Source: Ophthalmolycus amberensis (lineage: Eukaryota; Chordata; Actinopteri; Perciformes; Zoarcidae). From it: DNA of 64,000 bases. Below are positions 47,262 to 59,651 of the stretch, piece by piece. Position numbers and translations under genes: made by a program. Numbering within the stretch: the stretch's first letter is position 1; each line of letters opens with the position of its first letter. The notes under the pieces are model-generated. The model saw only the letters and a program-made list of their open reading frames with translations. It was not told where the DNA came from and made no database searches. The DNA is taken from positions 186,001-250,000 of the forward strand of contig JAFEUB010000785.1 of NCBI GenBank assembly GCA_024529925.1. The letters run 5' to 3'.

Positions 47262-47532
47262 AAAGTGTTCAGAGTGTGCAAAGTGTTCAGTGTGTGCAAA
47301 GTGTTCAGAGTGTGCAAAGTGTTCAGAGTGTGCAAAGTGTTCAGAGTGTGCAAAGTGTTCAGAGTGTGCAAAGTGTTCAGAGTGTGCAGAGTGTGCAAAG
47401 TGTTCAGTGTGTGCAAAGTGTTCAGAGTGTGCAAAGTGTTCAGAGTGTGCAAAGTGTTCAGAGTGTGCAAAGTGTTCAGAGTGTGCAAAGTGTTCAGAGT
47501 GTGCAAAGTGTTCGTGTTCAAGTGTTCAAGTG
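47262..47532 (-). repeat. 18-bp minisatellite in the LINE 3' region
   Basis: There are about 14 tandem copies of AAAGTGTTCAGAGTGTGC (plus-strand reading). Two copies carry CAGTGTGTGC in place of CAGAGTGTGC (about 47288 and 47405), one copy is short (near 47385), and the array ends in degenerate GTGTTCAA units. The period is a multiple of three, so several frames stay open on both strands and give Cys- or His-Thr-Leu-rich translations. These are artefacts of the repeat. Confidence 0.93.
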
Positions 47533-47974
47533 TTAGTTGTCCACCGAGAGCAGTTTGTTGTGCAGCCTGACAGCAGCGGGGAGAAAGGACTTGCGGTACC
47601 TCTCCCTCAGACACCGGGGGTGAATCAGCCGGTGACTGAAGGAGCTGTGCAGAGCTGCCAGAGTGTCCTGCATGGGGTGGGAAGCGTGGCTCATCAGGGA
47701 TGAGAGCTTCGCCATCATCCTCCTGTCTCCCACCACCTCCACAGTATCCAGTGGACATCCCAGCACGCTGCTGGCCTTCCTCACCAGTTTGTCCAGTCTC
47801 CTCCTGTCAGCTGCCGCGATGCTGCTGTTCCAGAAGACCACTCCATAGAAGATGGCTGATGCCACCACGGAGTCGAAGAAGGTCTTCAGGAGTGCTCCCT
47901 GCACCCCAAAAGACCTCAGTCTCCTCAGCAGAAAGAGTCTGCTCTGTCCTTTTTTATAAAGAGCGTGACGAAGA
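47533..47974 (-). pseudogene. LINE reverse-transcriptase ORF2, C-terminal fragment
   Basis: About 146 residues are left of what would be a protein of several hundred residues or more. The fragment includes KKGQSRLFLLRRLRSFGV, SAIFYGVVFWNSSI, KASSVLGCPLDTVE and the closing HPRCLRERYRKSFLPAAVRL, the conserved C-terminal region downstream of the polymerase core in fish jockey-superfamily LINEs. The catalytic (F/Y)xDD motif and the endonuclease domain are absent, lost with the 5' truncation, so no enzyme activity is expected. The frame stays open past the element into the array to an ATG ending at 48021, adding about 17 residues read from the array by chance. The stop codon lies at 47533-47535, immediately before the minisatellite. 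No frameshift is visible in the fragment, so the insertion looks fairly young. Confidence 0.85.
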
Positions 47975-49079
47975 GCGAACGATGCGTCGCCACGGCAACA
48001 CCGTTCAACGAAAGCGCACAATATTCATGATCATGCATCATCAATGTCTTAAGGCTATCCTTACTAAATTTGAGACTCATCAGGTCATCAGGCTAGGAGG
48101 AATTAAGAAAGGTATAAAATATGACATTTCCTTTAGCCAGTAGGTGGCGCTATGAGTTATTGAATTTTTTTCAATTGAAATATGTTCAAGCTTGAATGAT
48201 TATCATGCATAAGAAGTTTTGTGCGGATTGGATAATGTACCTTGGAGTTATAAGAACTTATAAGAATTGATTTTTTCCAAAACAGTGAGGCAAAATGGCC
48301 GCCACGCCACGTCAAGGTTCTTCGATGAAAGCGCGAGATTTTGATAACTTTTAATCACAAAGGTCTTAAGAACATCCTGACCAAAGGAGAAGTTGATCGC
48401 ATAAATTCTCTAAGAGGAGTTCGTTAAAATGCGAAGGCTGAAATCTGCAAAAAGTGGCAAAAATGCCAAATTGGCGGGTTTACTGTAGCGCCCCCTAGTG
48501 GTCGAATGAAAAACAATTCTCAGGGTATGTTCCAGCATGCGATGGGCACATATGCTGCAAGTTTTGGAATTTTAGGACAAACGGTTGAGAAGTTATGTGT
48601 ATTGATATTAAGCCACGCCCCTAAGAAGTTTATTGGTCCATATCTTGTAAACGGTAAGAGGTATCAAAAAGCTTTTAATAACTTTTGATGAGGTAGATCC
48701 ATTAATGATCCAGAACAAATTTGGTAGTAATCGGACCCAGCATCTAGGAGGAGATAGAAAAAATGGGTTTTACACTAAATCCAAAATGGCGGAAAATCTA
48801 AGTAGGCGGAGCTTAGGGGTCTGAGAGGCTTTTTTTTAGATCTAGCGGATTGGGACATGTGGGTCAAATTTCAAGTAAATCGGACATACTGGCCGAGGGG
48901 CGTCGCCGTGGCGATTTGTAGGGGGCGCTAGAGAGCCATTTTTTTACACAGAAAGACGCATCCATTTCAATCTCTAAGTTCACCTAGACCTGACAAGTCC
49001 CCCAAATCTGGTGAGTTTTGGAGCATGGCAAGTCCCCCCCAAGCAGTCCCAAACTACAAAAATATAGATCAGAAGAATA

Positions 49080-51197
49080 ATTAAAGCTGCGAGCAGCGAT
49101 GAACGGGCCCTCGCCATGCGCGCGTCGGCGTGCCGGCGGGACTCTGGCCTGCGCGTCCGCGAGCGAGACGTGTTTAATCCCGCGTGGACCGCCTGGTGCC
49201 GGAATTGACGCTTTGCAAACAGTCCGACGCTTCCTGCGTCCTCTGCCTGGCGCTACAGAACGCGTGCGTCGTGTTGCTCTGTGTCAAGTGTCAACCGCGT
49301 AGTGTAAAAGTGACGTAAATCGGATGCAGTTTGTCAGAAAACGCAGATTTCCTTTCGCCAGCAGGTAGCGCTGTGAGTACTAGTGAAAATAAGCTTGTAG
49401 ACATCCTCAGGCCGTGAGTGTTATCAAGCATGAGAAGTTTGGGACCGTTTGGAAGAAGTGCAGCTGAGTTACATCAGCTTTTTTCACGAGGAATCACATA
49501 ACGTAATCGCCCGCTACGGCTAAACGATTCCGTCAAATGTAAAGCTTTTAATAACTTTTAATCACAACGGTCTTGACATGGTGCCAGCAAATTTTAATGT
49601 GTATCTGATGAAGACCCTAGGAGGAGTTCGTTAAAGTATAGCGACTAGAAATAGGCCGAAATCGATGGAAAAATGACACATGAATCAAAATTCCCGACTT
49701 CCGGTCGGGTTTAGAGCATGGTTCCAAGAGACTTATATTTAAGTCTCCATAGGATACATGTACTTACCAACTTTCATACATGTAGCTCAAACGTAGCGCT
49801 GGGGCTGCTGTTTTGAAATATTGTAGGGGGCGCTATAGAGGCAATTTAAAACGGACAAGCCAAAAAAACATATACACTATGTCTTCCTGTGACCTACGAC
49901 ACATGTACAAAGTTTCATGAGTTTTTGAGCATCCCAACACACTCAACCATCAGCTTCCTGTTTCATGGCGAACGATGCGTCGCCACGGCAACACCGTTCA
50001 ACGAAAGCGCACAATATTCATGATCATGCATCATCAATGTCTTAAGGCTATCCTTACTAAATTTGAGACTCATCAGGTCATCAGGCTAGGAGGAATTAAG
50101 AAAGGTATAAAATATGACATTTCCTTTAGCCAGTAGGTGGCGCTATGAGTTATTGAATTTTTTTCAATTGAAATATGTCCAAGCTTGAATGATTATCATG
50201 CATAAGAAGTTTTGTGCGGATTGGATAATGTACCTTGGAGTTATAACAACTTATACAAATTCGTTTTTTCAAAAACAGTGAGGCAAAATGGCCGCCACGC
50301 CACGTCAAGGTTCTTCGATGAAAGCGCGAGATTTTCATAACTCATAATCACAAAGGTCTTAAGAGCATCCTGACCAAAGGAGAAATTGATCGCATAAAAT
50401 CTGTAGGAGGAAATCGTCTTTGTACGAAGGCTGAAAATGCAAAAAGTGACAAAAATCACAACTTCGCGGGTTTACTGTAGCGCCCCCTAGTGGTCGAATG
50501 CAAAACAATTCTCAGGGTATGTTCCAGCATGCGATGTGCACATATGCTGCAAGTTTTGGAATGTTAGGACAAACGGTTGAGAAGTTATGTGTATTGAGAT
50601 TAGGCCACGCCCCTAAGAAGTTTATTGGTCCATATCTTGTAAACGGTAAGAGGTATGAAAAAGCTTTTAATAACTTTTGATGAGGTAGGTCCATTAATGA
50701 TCCACAACAAATTTGGTAGTAATCGGACTCAGCATCTAGGAGGAGATAGAAAAAATGGGTTTTACACTAAATTCAAAATGGCGGAAAATCAAAGTAGGCG
50801 GAGCTTAGGGGTCTGAGAGGCTTTTTTTTAGATCTAGCGGAGTCGGACATGTGGGTCAAATTTCAAGTAAATCGGACATACTGGCCGAGGGGCGTCGCCG
50901 GGCCGACTTGTAGGGGGCGCTAGAGAGCCATTTTTTTACACAGAAAGACGCATTCATTTCAAACTCTAAGTTCGCGCAGACCTGACAAGTCCCCCAAATC
51001 TGGTGAGTTTTGGAGTACAGCAAGTCCCTCCCAAGCAGTCCCAAAGATTAAAAATATGAATAATAAATAATAAGGGATTCCTCCAATTTCAAGAGGGCCT
51101 TCGCCAGGCCGACGTTGTCGACGGCTCGGGCCCTAATAATCATGCCAATTTCAATAGGGCCTTCGCCAGGCCGACGTTGTCGACGGCTCGGGCCCTA
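49080..51197 (+). repeat. Array unit, class A (2118 bp)
   Basis: The first forward CTCF-like site, 49358-49372, has a G-to-A change in the invariant GGC (GGTAGC), probably weakening it. Forward 50130-50144 and reverse 50479-50493 are exact. The head site is TGACGTAA. Two 60-bp blocks are at about 51074-51197. Confidence 0.95.
51074..51197 (+). repeat. Two tandem ~60-bp junction blocks
   Basis: The first block has the GGATTCCTCCAATTTC start otherwise linked to the B-type block, but with the common CGCCAGGCCG core, so it looks like a recombinant. The second is the ATCATGCC common form. Confidence 0.9.
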
Positions 51198-53242
51198 ATT
51201 AAAGCTGCGAGCAGCGATGAACGGGCCCTCGCTACGCGCGCGTCGGCGTGCCGGCGGGACTCTGGCCTGCGCGTCCGCGAGCGAGACGTGTTTAATCCCG
51301 CGTGGACCGCCTGGTGCCGGAATTGACGCTTTGCAAACAGTCCGACGCTTCCTGCGTCCTCTGCCTGGCGCTACAGAACGCGTGCGTCGTGTTGCTCTGT
51401 GTCAAGCGTGAACCGCGTAGTGTAAATGGGATGCAGTTTGTCAGAAAACGCAGATTTCCTTTCGCCAGCAGGTGGCGCTGTGAGTACTAGTGAAAATAAG
51501 CTTGTAGACATCCTCAGGCCGTGAGTGTTATCAAGCATGAGAAGTTTGGGACCGTTTGGAAGAAGTGCAGCTGAGTTACATCAGCTTTTTTCACGAGGAA
51601 TCACATAACGTAATCGCCCGCTACGGCTAAACGATTCCGTCAAATGTAAAGCTTTTAATAACTTTTAATCACAACGGTCTTGACATGGTGCTAGCAAATT
51701 TTAAAGTGGATCTGATGAAGTCCCTAGGAGGAGTTCGTTAAAGTATAGCGACTAGAAATAGGCCGAAATCGATGGAAAAATGACACATGAATCAAACTTC
51801 CCGACTTCCGGTCGGGTTTAGAGCATGGTTTCAAGAGACTTATTGTTAAGTCTCCATAGGATACATGTGCTTACCAACTTTCATACATGTAGCTCAAACG
51901 TAGCGCTGGGGCTGCTGTTTTGAAATATTGTAGGGGGCGCTATAGAGGCAATTTAAAACGGACAAGCCAAAAAAACATATACACTATGTCTTCCTGTGAC
52001 CTACGACACATGTACAAAGTTTCATGAGTTTTTGAGCATCCCAACACACTCAACCATCAGCTTCCTGTTTCATGGCGAACGATGCGTCGCCACGGCAACA
52101 CCGTTCAACGAAAGCGCACAATATTCATGATCATGCATCATCAATGTCTTAAGGCTATGCTTACTAAATTTGAGACTCATCAGGTCATCAGGCTAGGAGG
52201 AATTAAGAAAGGTATAAAATATGACATTTCCTTTAGCCAGTAGGTGGCGCTATGAGGTATTGAATTTTTTTCAATTGAAATATGTTCAAGCTTGAATGAT
52301 TATCATGCATAAGAAGTTTTGTGCGGATTGGATAATGTACCTTGGAGTTATAACAACTTATACAAATTCGTTTTTTCAAAAACAGTGAGGCAAAATGGCC
52401 GCCACGCCACGTCAAGGTTCTTCGATGAAAGCGCGAGATTTTGATAACTTTTAATCACAAAGGTCTTAAGAACATCCTGACCAAAGGAGAAGTTGATCGC
52501 ATAAATTCTCTAGGAGGAGTTCGTTAAAATGCGAAGGCTGAAATCGGCAAAAAGTGGCAAAAATGCGAACTTCGCGGGTTTGCTGTAGCGCCCCCTAGTG
52601 GTCGAATGGAAAACAATTCTCAGGATATGTTCCAGCATGCGATGTGCACATATGCTGCAAGTTTTGGAATTTTGGGACAAACGGTTGAGAAGTTATGTGT
52701 ATTGATATTAAGCCACGCCCCTAAGAAGTTTATTGGTCCATATCTTGTAAACGGTAAGAGGTATCAAAAAGCTTTTAATAACTTTTGATGACGTAGCTCT
52801 AATAATTATCCACAACAAATTTGGTAGTAATCGGACCCAGCATCTGGGAGGAGATAGAAAAAATGGGTTTTACACTAAATTCAAAATGGCGGAAAATCTA
52901 AGTAGGCGGAGCTTAGGGGTCTGAGAGGCTTTTATTTAGATCTAGCGGATTGGGACATGTGGGTCAATTTTCAAGTAAATCGGAGATACTGGCCGAGGGG
53001 CGTCGCCGTGGCGATTTGTAGGGGGCGCTAGAGAGCCATTTTTTTTCACAGAAAGACGCATCCATTTCAAACTCTAAGTTCGCGCAGACCTGACAAGTCC
53101 CCCAAATCTGGTGAGTTTTGGAGTATGGCAAGTCCCCCCCAAGCAGTCCCAAAGATGAAAAATAGGAATCATAAATAATAACCCTACCAATTTCAATAGG
53201 GCCTTCGCCAGGCCGACGTTGTCGACGGCTCGGGCCCTAATA
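51198..53242 (+). repeat. Array unit, class A with short head (2045 bp)
   Basis: Sites: forward 51465-51479, forward 52237-52251, reverse 52587-52601. The head lacks the ACGT-core site. One 60-bp block (about 53181-53239) is followed by a short TAATAA stretch before the next head. Confidence 0.95.
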
Positions 53243-55223
53243 ATTAAAGCTGCGAGCAGCGATGAACGGGCCCTCGCCATGCGCGCGTCGGCGTGCCGGC
53301 GGGACTCCGGCCTGCGCGTCCGCGAGCGAGACGTGTTTAATCCCGCGTGGACCGCCTGGTGCCGGAATTGACGCTTTGCAAACAGTCCGACGCTTCCTGC
53401 GTCCTCTGCCTGGCGCTACAGAACGCGTGCGTCGTGTTGCTCTGTGTCAAGTGTCAACCGCGTAGTGTAAAAGTCACGTGAATCGGATGCAGTTTGTCAG
53501 AAAACGCAGATTTCCTTTCGCCAGCAGGTGGCGCTGTGAGTACTAGTGAAAATAAGCTTGTAGACATCCTCGGGCCGTGAGTGTTATCAAGCATGAGAAG
53601 TTTGGGACCGTTTGGAAGAAGTGCAGCTGAGTTACATCAGCTTTTTTCACGAGGAATCACATAAAGTAATCGCCCGCTACGGCTAAACGATTCCGTCAAA
53701 TGTAAAGCTTTTAATAACTTTTAATCACAACGGTCTTGACATGGTGCGAGCAAATTTTAAAGTGGATCTGATGAAGTCCCTAGGAGGAGTTCGTTAAAGT
53801 ATAGCGACAAGAAATAGGCCGAAATCGATGGAAAAATGACACATCAATCAAAATACGCGACTTCCGGTCGGGTTTAGAGCATGGTTCCAAGAGACTTATA
53901 TTTAAGTCTCCATAGGATACATGTGCGTACCAACTTTCATACATGTAGCTCAAACGTAGCGCCGGGGCTGCTCTTTCGAAATCTTGTAGGGGGCGCTATA
54001 GAGGCAATTTAAAACGGCCAAGCCAAAAAACCACATACACTATGTCTTCCTATGACCTACGACACATGTACAAAGTTTCATGAGTTTCTGAGCATCCCAA
54101 CACACTCAACCATCAGCTTCCTGTTTCATGGCGAACGATGCGTCGCCACGGCAACACCGTTCAACGAAAGCGCACAATATTCTCGGCGATTTTTCATCAA
54201 TGTCTTAAGGCTATCCTTACCAACTTTGAGACTCATCAGGTCACCTGGCTAGGAGGAATAACTAAAAGTAAAAAAAAAAACATCTCCTTTAGCCAGTAGG
54301 CGGCGCTATGAGTTATTGAATTTTTTTCAATTGAAGTCTGTTCAGGCTTGACTGAGCATCATGCATAAGAAATTTTGTGCGGATTGGATAATGTACCTTG
54401 GAGTTATAACAACTTATTTTTTCATAAAAATGAGGTAAAATGGCCGCCACGCCACGTCAAGGTTCTCCGATGAAAGCGCGAGATTTTCATAACTCATAAT
54501 CACAAAGGTCTTAAGAGCATCCTGCCCAAAGGAGAAGTTGATCGCATAAAATCTGTAGGAGGAAATCGTCTTAGTACGAAGGCTGAAAATGCAAAAAGTG
54601 ACAAAAATCACAACTTCGCGGGTTTACTGTTGCGCCCCCTAGTGGTTGAATGCAAAACAATTCTCAGGGTATGTTACAGCATGCGATGTGCACATATGCT
54701 GCAAGTTTTGGAATTTTGGGACAAACGGTTGAGAAGTTATGTGTATTGATATTAAGCCACGCCCCTAAGAAGTTTATTGGTCCATATCTTGTAAACGCTA
54801 AGAGGTATCAAAAAGCTTTTAATAACTTTTGATAACGTACATCTAATAATGATCCACAACAAATTTGGTAGTAATCGGACCCAGCATCTAGGAGGAGATA
54901 GAAAAAATGGGTTTTACACTAAATCCAAAATGGCGGAAAATCTAAGTAGGCGGAGCTTAGGGGTCTGAGAGGCTTTTTTTTAGATCTAGCGGATTGGGAC
55001 ATGTGGGTCAAATTTCAAGTAAATCGGACATACTGGCCGAGGGGCGTCGCCGTGGCGATTTGTAGGGGGCGCTAGAGAGCCATTTTTTTACGCAGAAAGA
55101 CGCATCCATTTCAAACTCTAAGTTCACCCAGACCTGACAAGTCCCCCAAATCTGGTGAGTTTTGGAGTATGGCAAGTCCCCCCCAAGCAGTCCCAAAGAA
55201 TTAAAATATAGATCAGAATAATA
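53243..55223 (+). repeat. Array unit, class C (1981 bp), empty site of the LINE
   Basis: The left half is closely related to the LINE-bearing unit at 46072. CATGGCGAACG near 54128-54138 is the unoccupied target. The right half is class C with poly-A in place of TATAAAA. Sites: forward 53521-53535, forward 54293-54307 (AGGCGG), reverse 54631-54645 (one change, TGCGCC). There is no 60-bp block. Confidence 0.95.
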
Positions 55224-57597
55224 ATTAAAGCTGCAAGCAGCGATGAACGGGCCCTCGCCATGCGCGCGTCGAGGTGCCGGCGGGACTCCGGCCTGCGCGT
55301 CCGAGAACGTCCGCGACCGTCGGATGGCGCGTCCGCGAGCGAGACGTGTTTAATCCCGCGTGGACCGCCTGGTGCCGGAATTGACGCTTTGCAAACAGTC
55401 CGACGCTTCCTGCGTCCTCTGCCTGGCGCTACAGAACTCGTGCGTGGTGTTGCTCTGTGTCAAGTGTCAAGTGTCAAGTGTAAAAGTTACGTAAATCGGA
55501 TGCAGTTTGTCAGAAAACGCAGATTTCCTTTCGCCAGCAGGTGGCGCTGTGAGTATTAGGGAAAATTAGCTTGTAGACATCCTCAGGCCATGAGTGTTAT
55601 CAAGCATGTGAAGTTTGGGACCGTTTGGAACAAGTCCAGCTGAGTTACATCAGACATTTCCTTCAGCCAGTAGGCTTTGCAGGTTTACTGTAGCGCCCCC
55701 TCGTGGTCGAATGCAAAACAATTCTCAGGGTATGTTACTGGATGCGATGTGCACATATACTGAATATTTTGGGAATTTAGAACAAATGGTTGAGAAGTTA
55801 TGTGTATTGATATTTTGCCACGCACCTAAGAAGTGTATTGGTCCATATCTTGTAAACGCAAAGAGATATCAAAAAGATTTTGATAGGTTTTGATGATCTA
55901 GATCCACTTATGATCCACAACAAATTTCATAGAAATCGGAGCCAGCGTGTAGGAGTTTGCAAAAATGTGTTTTTTTTCCACTAAAGTCAAAATGGCTGAC
56001 TCCCGGTTGGGTTTAGAGCTTAGACCTACAGGGGCTTTTTTGTCCGTCTACATGTGATACATCTGTTTACCAAATGTTATACATCAAAAGTTTATATATA
56101 GATAGTGAAACGTACCGCGAGGGCTGCGTCGTCGAAATATTGTATAAATTCATACAAAATTGAAAATGGCAGACTTCCGGTCGGGTTTAGAGCATGGTCC
56201 CAAGAGACTTATTTTTAAGTCTCCATAAGATACATATGCCTACCAACTTTCATACATGTAGCTCAAACGTAGCGCTGGGGCTGCTCTTTCGAAATATTGT
56301 AGGGGGCGCTATAGAGGCAATTTAAAACGGCCAAGCCAAATAACCACATACACTATGTCTTCCTGTGACCTACGACACATGTACAAAGTTTCATGAGTTT
56401 TTGACCATCCCAACACACTCAACCATCAGCTTCCTGTTTCATGGCGAACGATGCGTCGCCACGGCAACACCGTTCAACGAAAGCGCACAATATTCATGAT
56501 GATGCATCATCAATGTCTTAAGGCTATCCGTACCAAATTTGAGACTCATCAGCTCATCAGGCTAGGAGGAATTAAGAAAGGTATAAAATATGACATTTCC
56601 TTTAGCCAGGAGGTGGCGCTATGAGTTATTGAATTTTTTTCAATTGAAATATGTTCAAGCTTGAATGATTATCATGCATAAGAAGATTTGTGCGGATTGG
56701 ATAATGTACCTTGGAGTTATAACAACTTATAAGAATTATTTTTTTCAAAAACAGTGAGGCAAAATGGCCGCCACGCCACGTCAAGGTTCTTCGATGAAAG
56801 CGCGAGATTTTGATAACTTTTAATCACAAAGGTCTTAAGAACATCCTGACCAAAGGAGAAGTTGATCGCATAAATTCTCTAGGAGGAGTTCGTTCAAATG
56901 CGAAGGCTGAAATTGGCGAAAAATGGCAAAAATGCCAACTTCGCGGGTCTACTGTAGCGCCCCCTAGTGGTTGAATGAAAAACAATTCTCAGGGTATGTT
57001 ACAGCATGCGATGTGCACATATGCTGCAAGTTTTGGAATTTTGGGACAAACGGTTGAGAAGTTATGTGTATTGATATTAAGCCACGCCCCTAAGAAGTTT
57101 ATTGGTTCATATCTTCTAAACGGTAAGAGGTATCAAAAAGCTTTTAATAACTTTTGATGAGGTAGCTCTATTAATGATCCACAACAAATTTGGTAGTGAT
57201 CGGACCCAGCATCTAGGAGGAGATAGAAAAAATGGGTTTTACACTAAATTCAAAATGGCGGAAAATCTAAGTAGGCGGAGCTTAGGGGTCTGATTGGCTT
57301 TTTTTTAGATCTAGCGGATTGGGACATGTGGGTCAAATTTCAAGTCAATCAGACATACTGGCCGAGGGGCGTCGCCGGTCCGATTTGTAGGGGGCGCTAG
57401 AGAGCCATTTTTTTACGCACACATATGCAAATTTGGGCAGCAGAGTTTCTCCACCAGATGTGAGAGGGGTGCAAAAATGGTGAGTTTTCATGAATTCCAA
57501 GTGCCCCTACAAGCTCCATCCCCGGCAGAATTATGACGGATTCCTCCAATTTCAATAGGGCCTTCGCGGCCCGACGTTGTCGGTGGCTCGGGCCCTA
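55224..57597 (+). repeat. Array unit, class B with long head (2374 bp)
   Basis: The GCTGCAAGCAGC head has the 32-bp insertion but keeps the CpG-rich GTCCGACGC form, so the head itself is mosaic. A short GTGTCAA triplication lies near 55457-55478, and the ACGT-core site is TTACGTAA (55487-55494). Sites: forward 55534-55548, B-specific reverse 55692-55706, forward 56606-56620 (CCAGGAGG), reverse 56956-56970. It ends with a B-type 60-bp block (about 57538-57597). Confidence 0.95.
55487..55494. promoter_or_regulatory. TTACGTAA palindrome replacing the head E-box
   Basis: TTACGTAA is a PAR-bZIP/E4BP4-type palindrome at the same position as the E-box of other units. Confidence 0.35.
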
Positions 57598-59651
57598 ATT
57601 AAAGCTGCGAGCAGCGATGAACGGGCCCTCGCTACGCGCGCGTCGGCGTGCCGGCGGGACTCTGGCCTGCGCGTCCGCGAGCGAGACGTGTTTAATCCCG
57701 CGTGGACCGCCTGGTGCCGGAAATGACGCTTTGCAAATAGTCTGATGCTTCCTGTGTCCGCCGCCTGGTGCTACAGAACGCGTGCGTCGTGTTGCTCTGT
57801 GTCAAGTGTCAACCGCGTAGTGTAAAAGTCACGTGAATCGGATGCAGTTTGTCAGAAAACGCAGATTTCCTTTCGCCAGCAGGTGGCGCTGTGAGTACTA
57901 GTGAAAATAAGCTTGTAGACATCCTCAGGCCGTGAGTGGTATCAAGCATGAGAAGTTTGGGACCGTTTGGAAGAAGTGCAGCTGAGTTACATCAGCTTTT
58001 TTCACGAGGAATCACATAAAGTAATCGCCCGCTACGGCTAAACGATTCCGTCAATCGTAAAGCTTTTAATAACTTTTAATGACAACGGTCTTGACATGGT
58101 GCGAGCAAATTTTAAAGTGGATCTGATGAAGTCCCTAGGAGGAGTTCGTTAAAGTATAGCGACAAGAAATAGGCCGAAATCGATGGAAAAATGACACATC
58201 AATCAAAATACCCGACTTCCGGTCGGGTTTAGAGCATGGTTCCAAGAGACTTATATTTAAGTCTCCATAGGATACATGTGCGTACCAACTTTCATACATG
58301 TAGCTCAAACGTAGCGCCGGGGCTGCTGTTTTGAAATATTGTAGGGGGCGCTATAGAGGCAATTTAAAACGGACGATTAAAAAAATCATATACACTATGT
58401 CTTCCTGTGACCTACGACACATGTACAAAGTTTCATGAGTTTGTGAGCATCCCAACACACTCAACCATCAGCTTCCTGTTTCATGGCGAACGATGCGTCG
58501 CCACGGCAACACCGTTCAACGAAAGCGCACAATATTCATGATCATGCATCATCAATGTCTTAAGGCTATCCTTACTAAATTTGAGACTCATCAGGTCATC
58601 AGGCTAGGAGGAATTAAGAAAGGTATAAAATATGACATTTCCTTTAGCCAGTAGGTGGCGCTATGAGTTATTGAATTTTTTTCAATTGAAATATGTTCAA
58701 GCTGGAAAGATTATCATGCATAAGAAATTTTGTGCGGATTGCATAATGTACCTTGGAGTTATAACAACTTATACGAATTTGTTTTTTCAAAAACAGTGAG
58801 GCAAAATGGACGCCACGCCACATCAAGGTTCTTCGATGAAAGCGCGAGATTTTCATAACTCATAATCACAAAGGTCTTAAGAGCATCCTGACCAAAGGAC
58901 AAATTGATCGCATAAAATCTGTAGGAGGAAATCGTCTTTGTACGAAGGCTGAAAATGCAAAAAGTGACAAAAATCACAACTTCGCGGGTTTACTGTAGCG
59001 CCCCCTAGTGGTCGAATGAAAAACAATTCTCAGGGTATGTTCCAGCATGCGATGTGCACATATGCTGCAAGTTTTGGAATTTTAGGACAAACGGTTGAGA
59101 AGTTATGTGTATTGATATTAAGCCACGCCCCTAAGAAGTTTATTGGTCCATATCTTGTAAACGGTAAGAGGTATCAAAAAGCTTTTAATAACTTTTGATG
59201 ACGTAGCTCTAATAATGATCCACAACAAATTTGGTAGTAATCGGACCCAGCATCTAGGAGGAGATAGAAAAAATGGGTTTTACACTAAATCCAAAATGGC
59301 GGAAAATCTAAGTAGGCGGAGCTTAGGGGTTTGAGAGGCTTTTTTTTAGATCTAGCGGATTCGGACATGTGGGTCAAATTTCAAGTAAATCGGACATACT
59401 GGCCGAGGGGCGTCGCCGTGGCGATTTGTAGGGGGCGCTAGAGAGCCATTTTTTTACACAGAAAGACGCATCCATTTCAAACTCTAAGTTCGCGCAGACC
59501 TGACAAGTCCCCCAAATCTGGTGAGTTTTGGAGTACAGCAAGTCCCCCCCAAGCAGTCCCAAAGTGGAAAAATAAAAATCAGAATAAAAATAATCATGCC
59601 AATTTCAATAGGGCCTTCGCCAGGCCGACGTTGTCGACGGCTCGGGCCCTA
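57598..59651 (+). repeat. Array unit, class A (2054 bp), mosaic head
   Basis: The head starts as the CpG-rich CTACGCGCGC form and switches to the CpG-depleted AAATGACG/TCTGATGC form. Sites: forward 57876-57890, forward 58648-58662, reverse 58997-59011. One 60-bp block is at about 59593-59651. Confidence 0.95.

Larger units (their letters stand above)
46959..47974 (-). mobile_element. 5'-truncated non-LTR retrotransposon (LINE), jockey superfamily (L2/CR1/Rex-like)
   Basis: This insertion splits the array unit at 46072 between TTTCAT and GCGAACG. Read on the minus strand it contains, in order, the C-terminal part of a reverse-transcriptase ORF (to the stop at 47533-47535), a 3' untranslated region with an 18-bp minisatellite, an A/T-rich stretch with a 9-bp repeat, the motif GGACTAATAAAGGATTATC, and a terminal TTATC x5 tail. 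A short tandem-repeat tail instead of poly-A and heavy 5' truncation are typical of L2/CR1-type LINEs. I see no clear target-site duplication; against the empty site at 53243 there may be a 1-bp loss. The clade assignment is by recognition of the protein style only. Confidence 0.88.
46072..49079 (+). repeat. Array unit, class A interrupted by a LINE (3008 bp)
   Basis: Removing the 1016-bp LINE (46959-47974) leaves 1992 bp, the same length as three other class A units. Sites: forward 46350-46364, forward 48137-48151, reverse 48487-48501. The left half shares the variants AAATCTTGTAGG, TTCCTATGACC and GTTTCTGAGC with the uninterrupted unit at 53243, which therefore supplies a matching empty site near 54130. 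Confidence 0.95.

Noticed and set aside
47063..47758. 231-residue minus-strand frame with His-Thr-Leu-Asn repeats and the plus-strand Cys-rich frame at 47221-47703
   Set aside because: Both are translations of the 18-bp minisatellite. The true LINE frame is the overlapping one ending at 47533.
46959..47974. DNA transposon or LTR element as source of the insertion
   Set aside because: No terminal inverted or long terminal repeats. The RT C-terminal domain and short-repeat 3' tail fit a 5'-truncated LINE.
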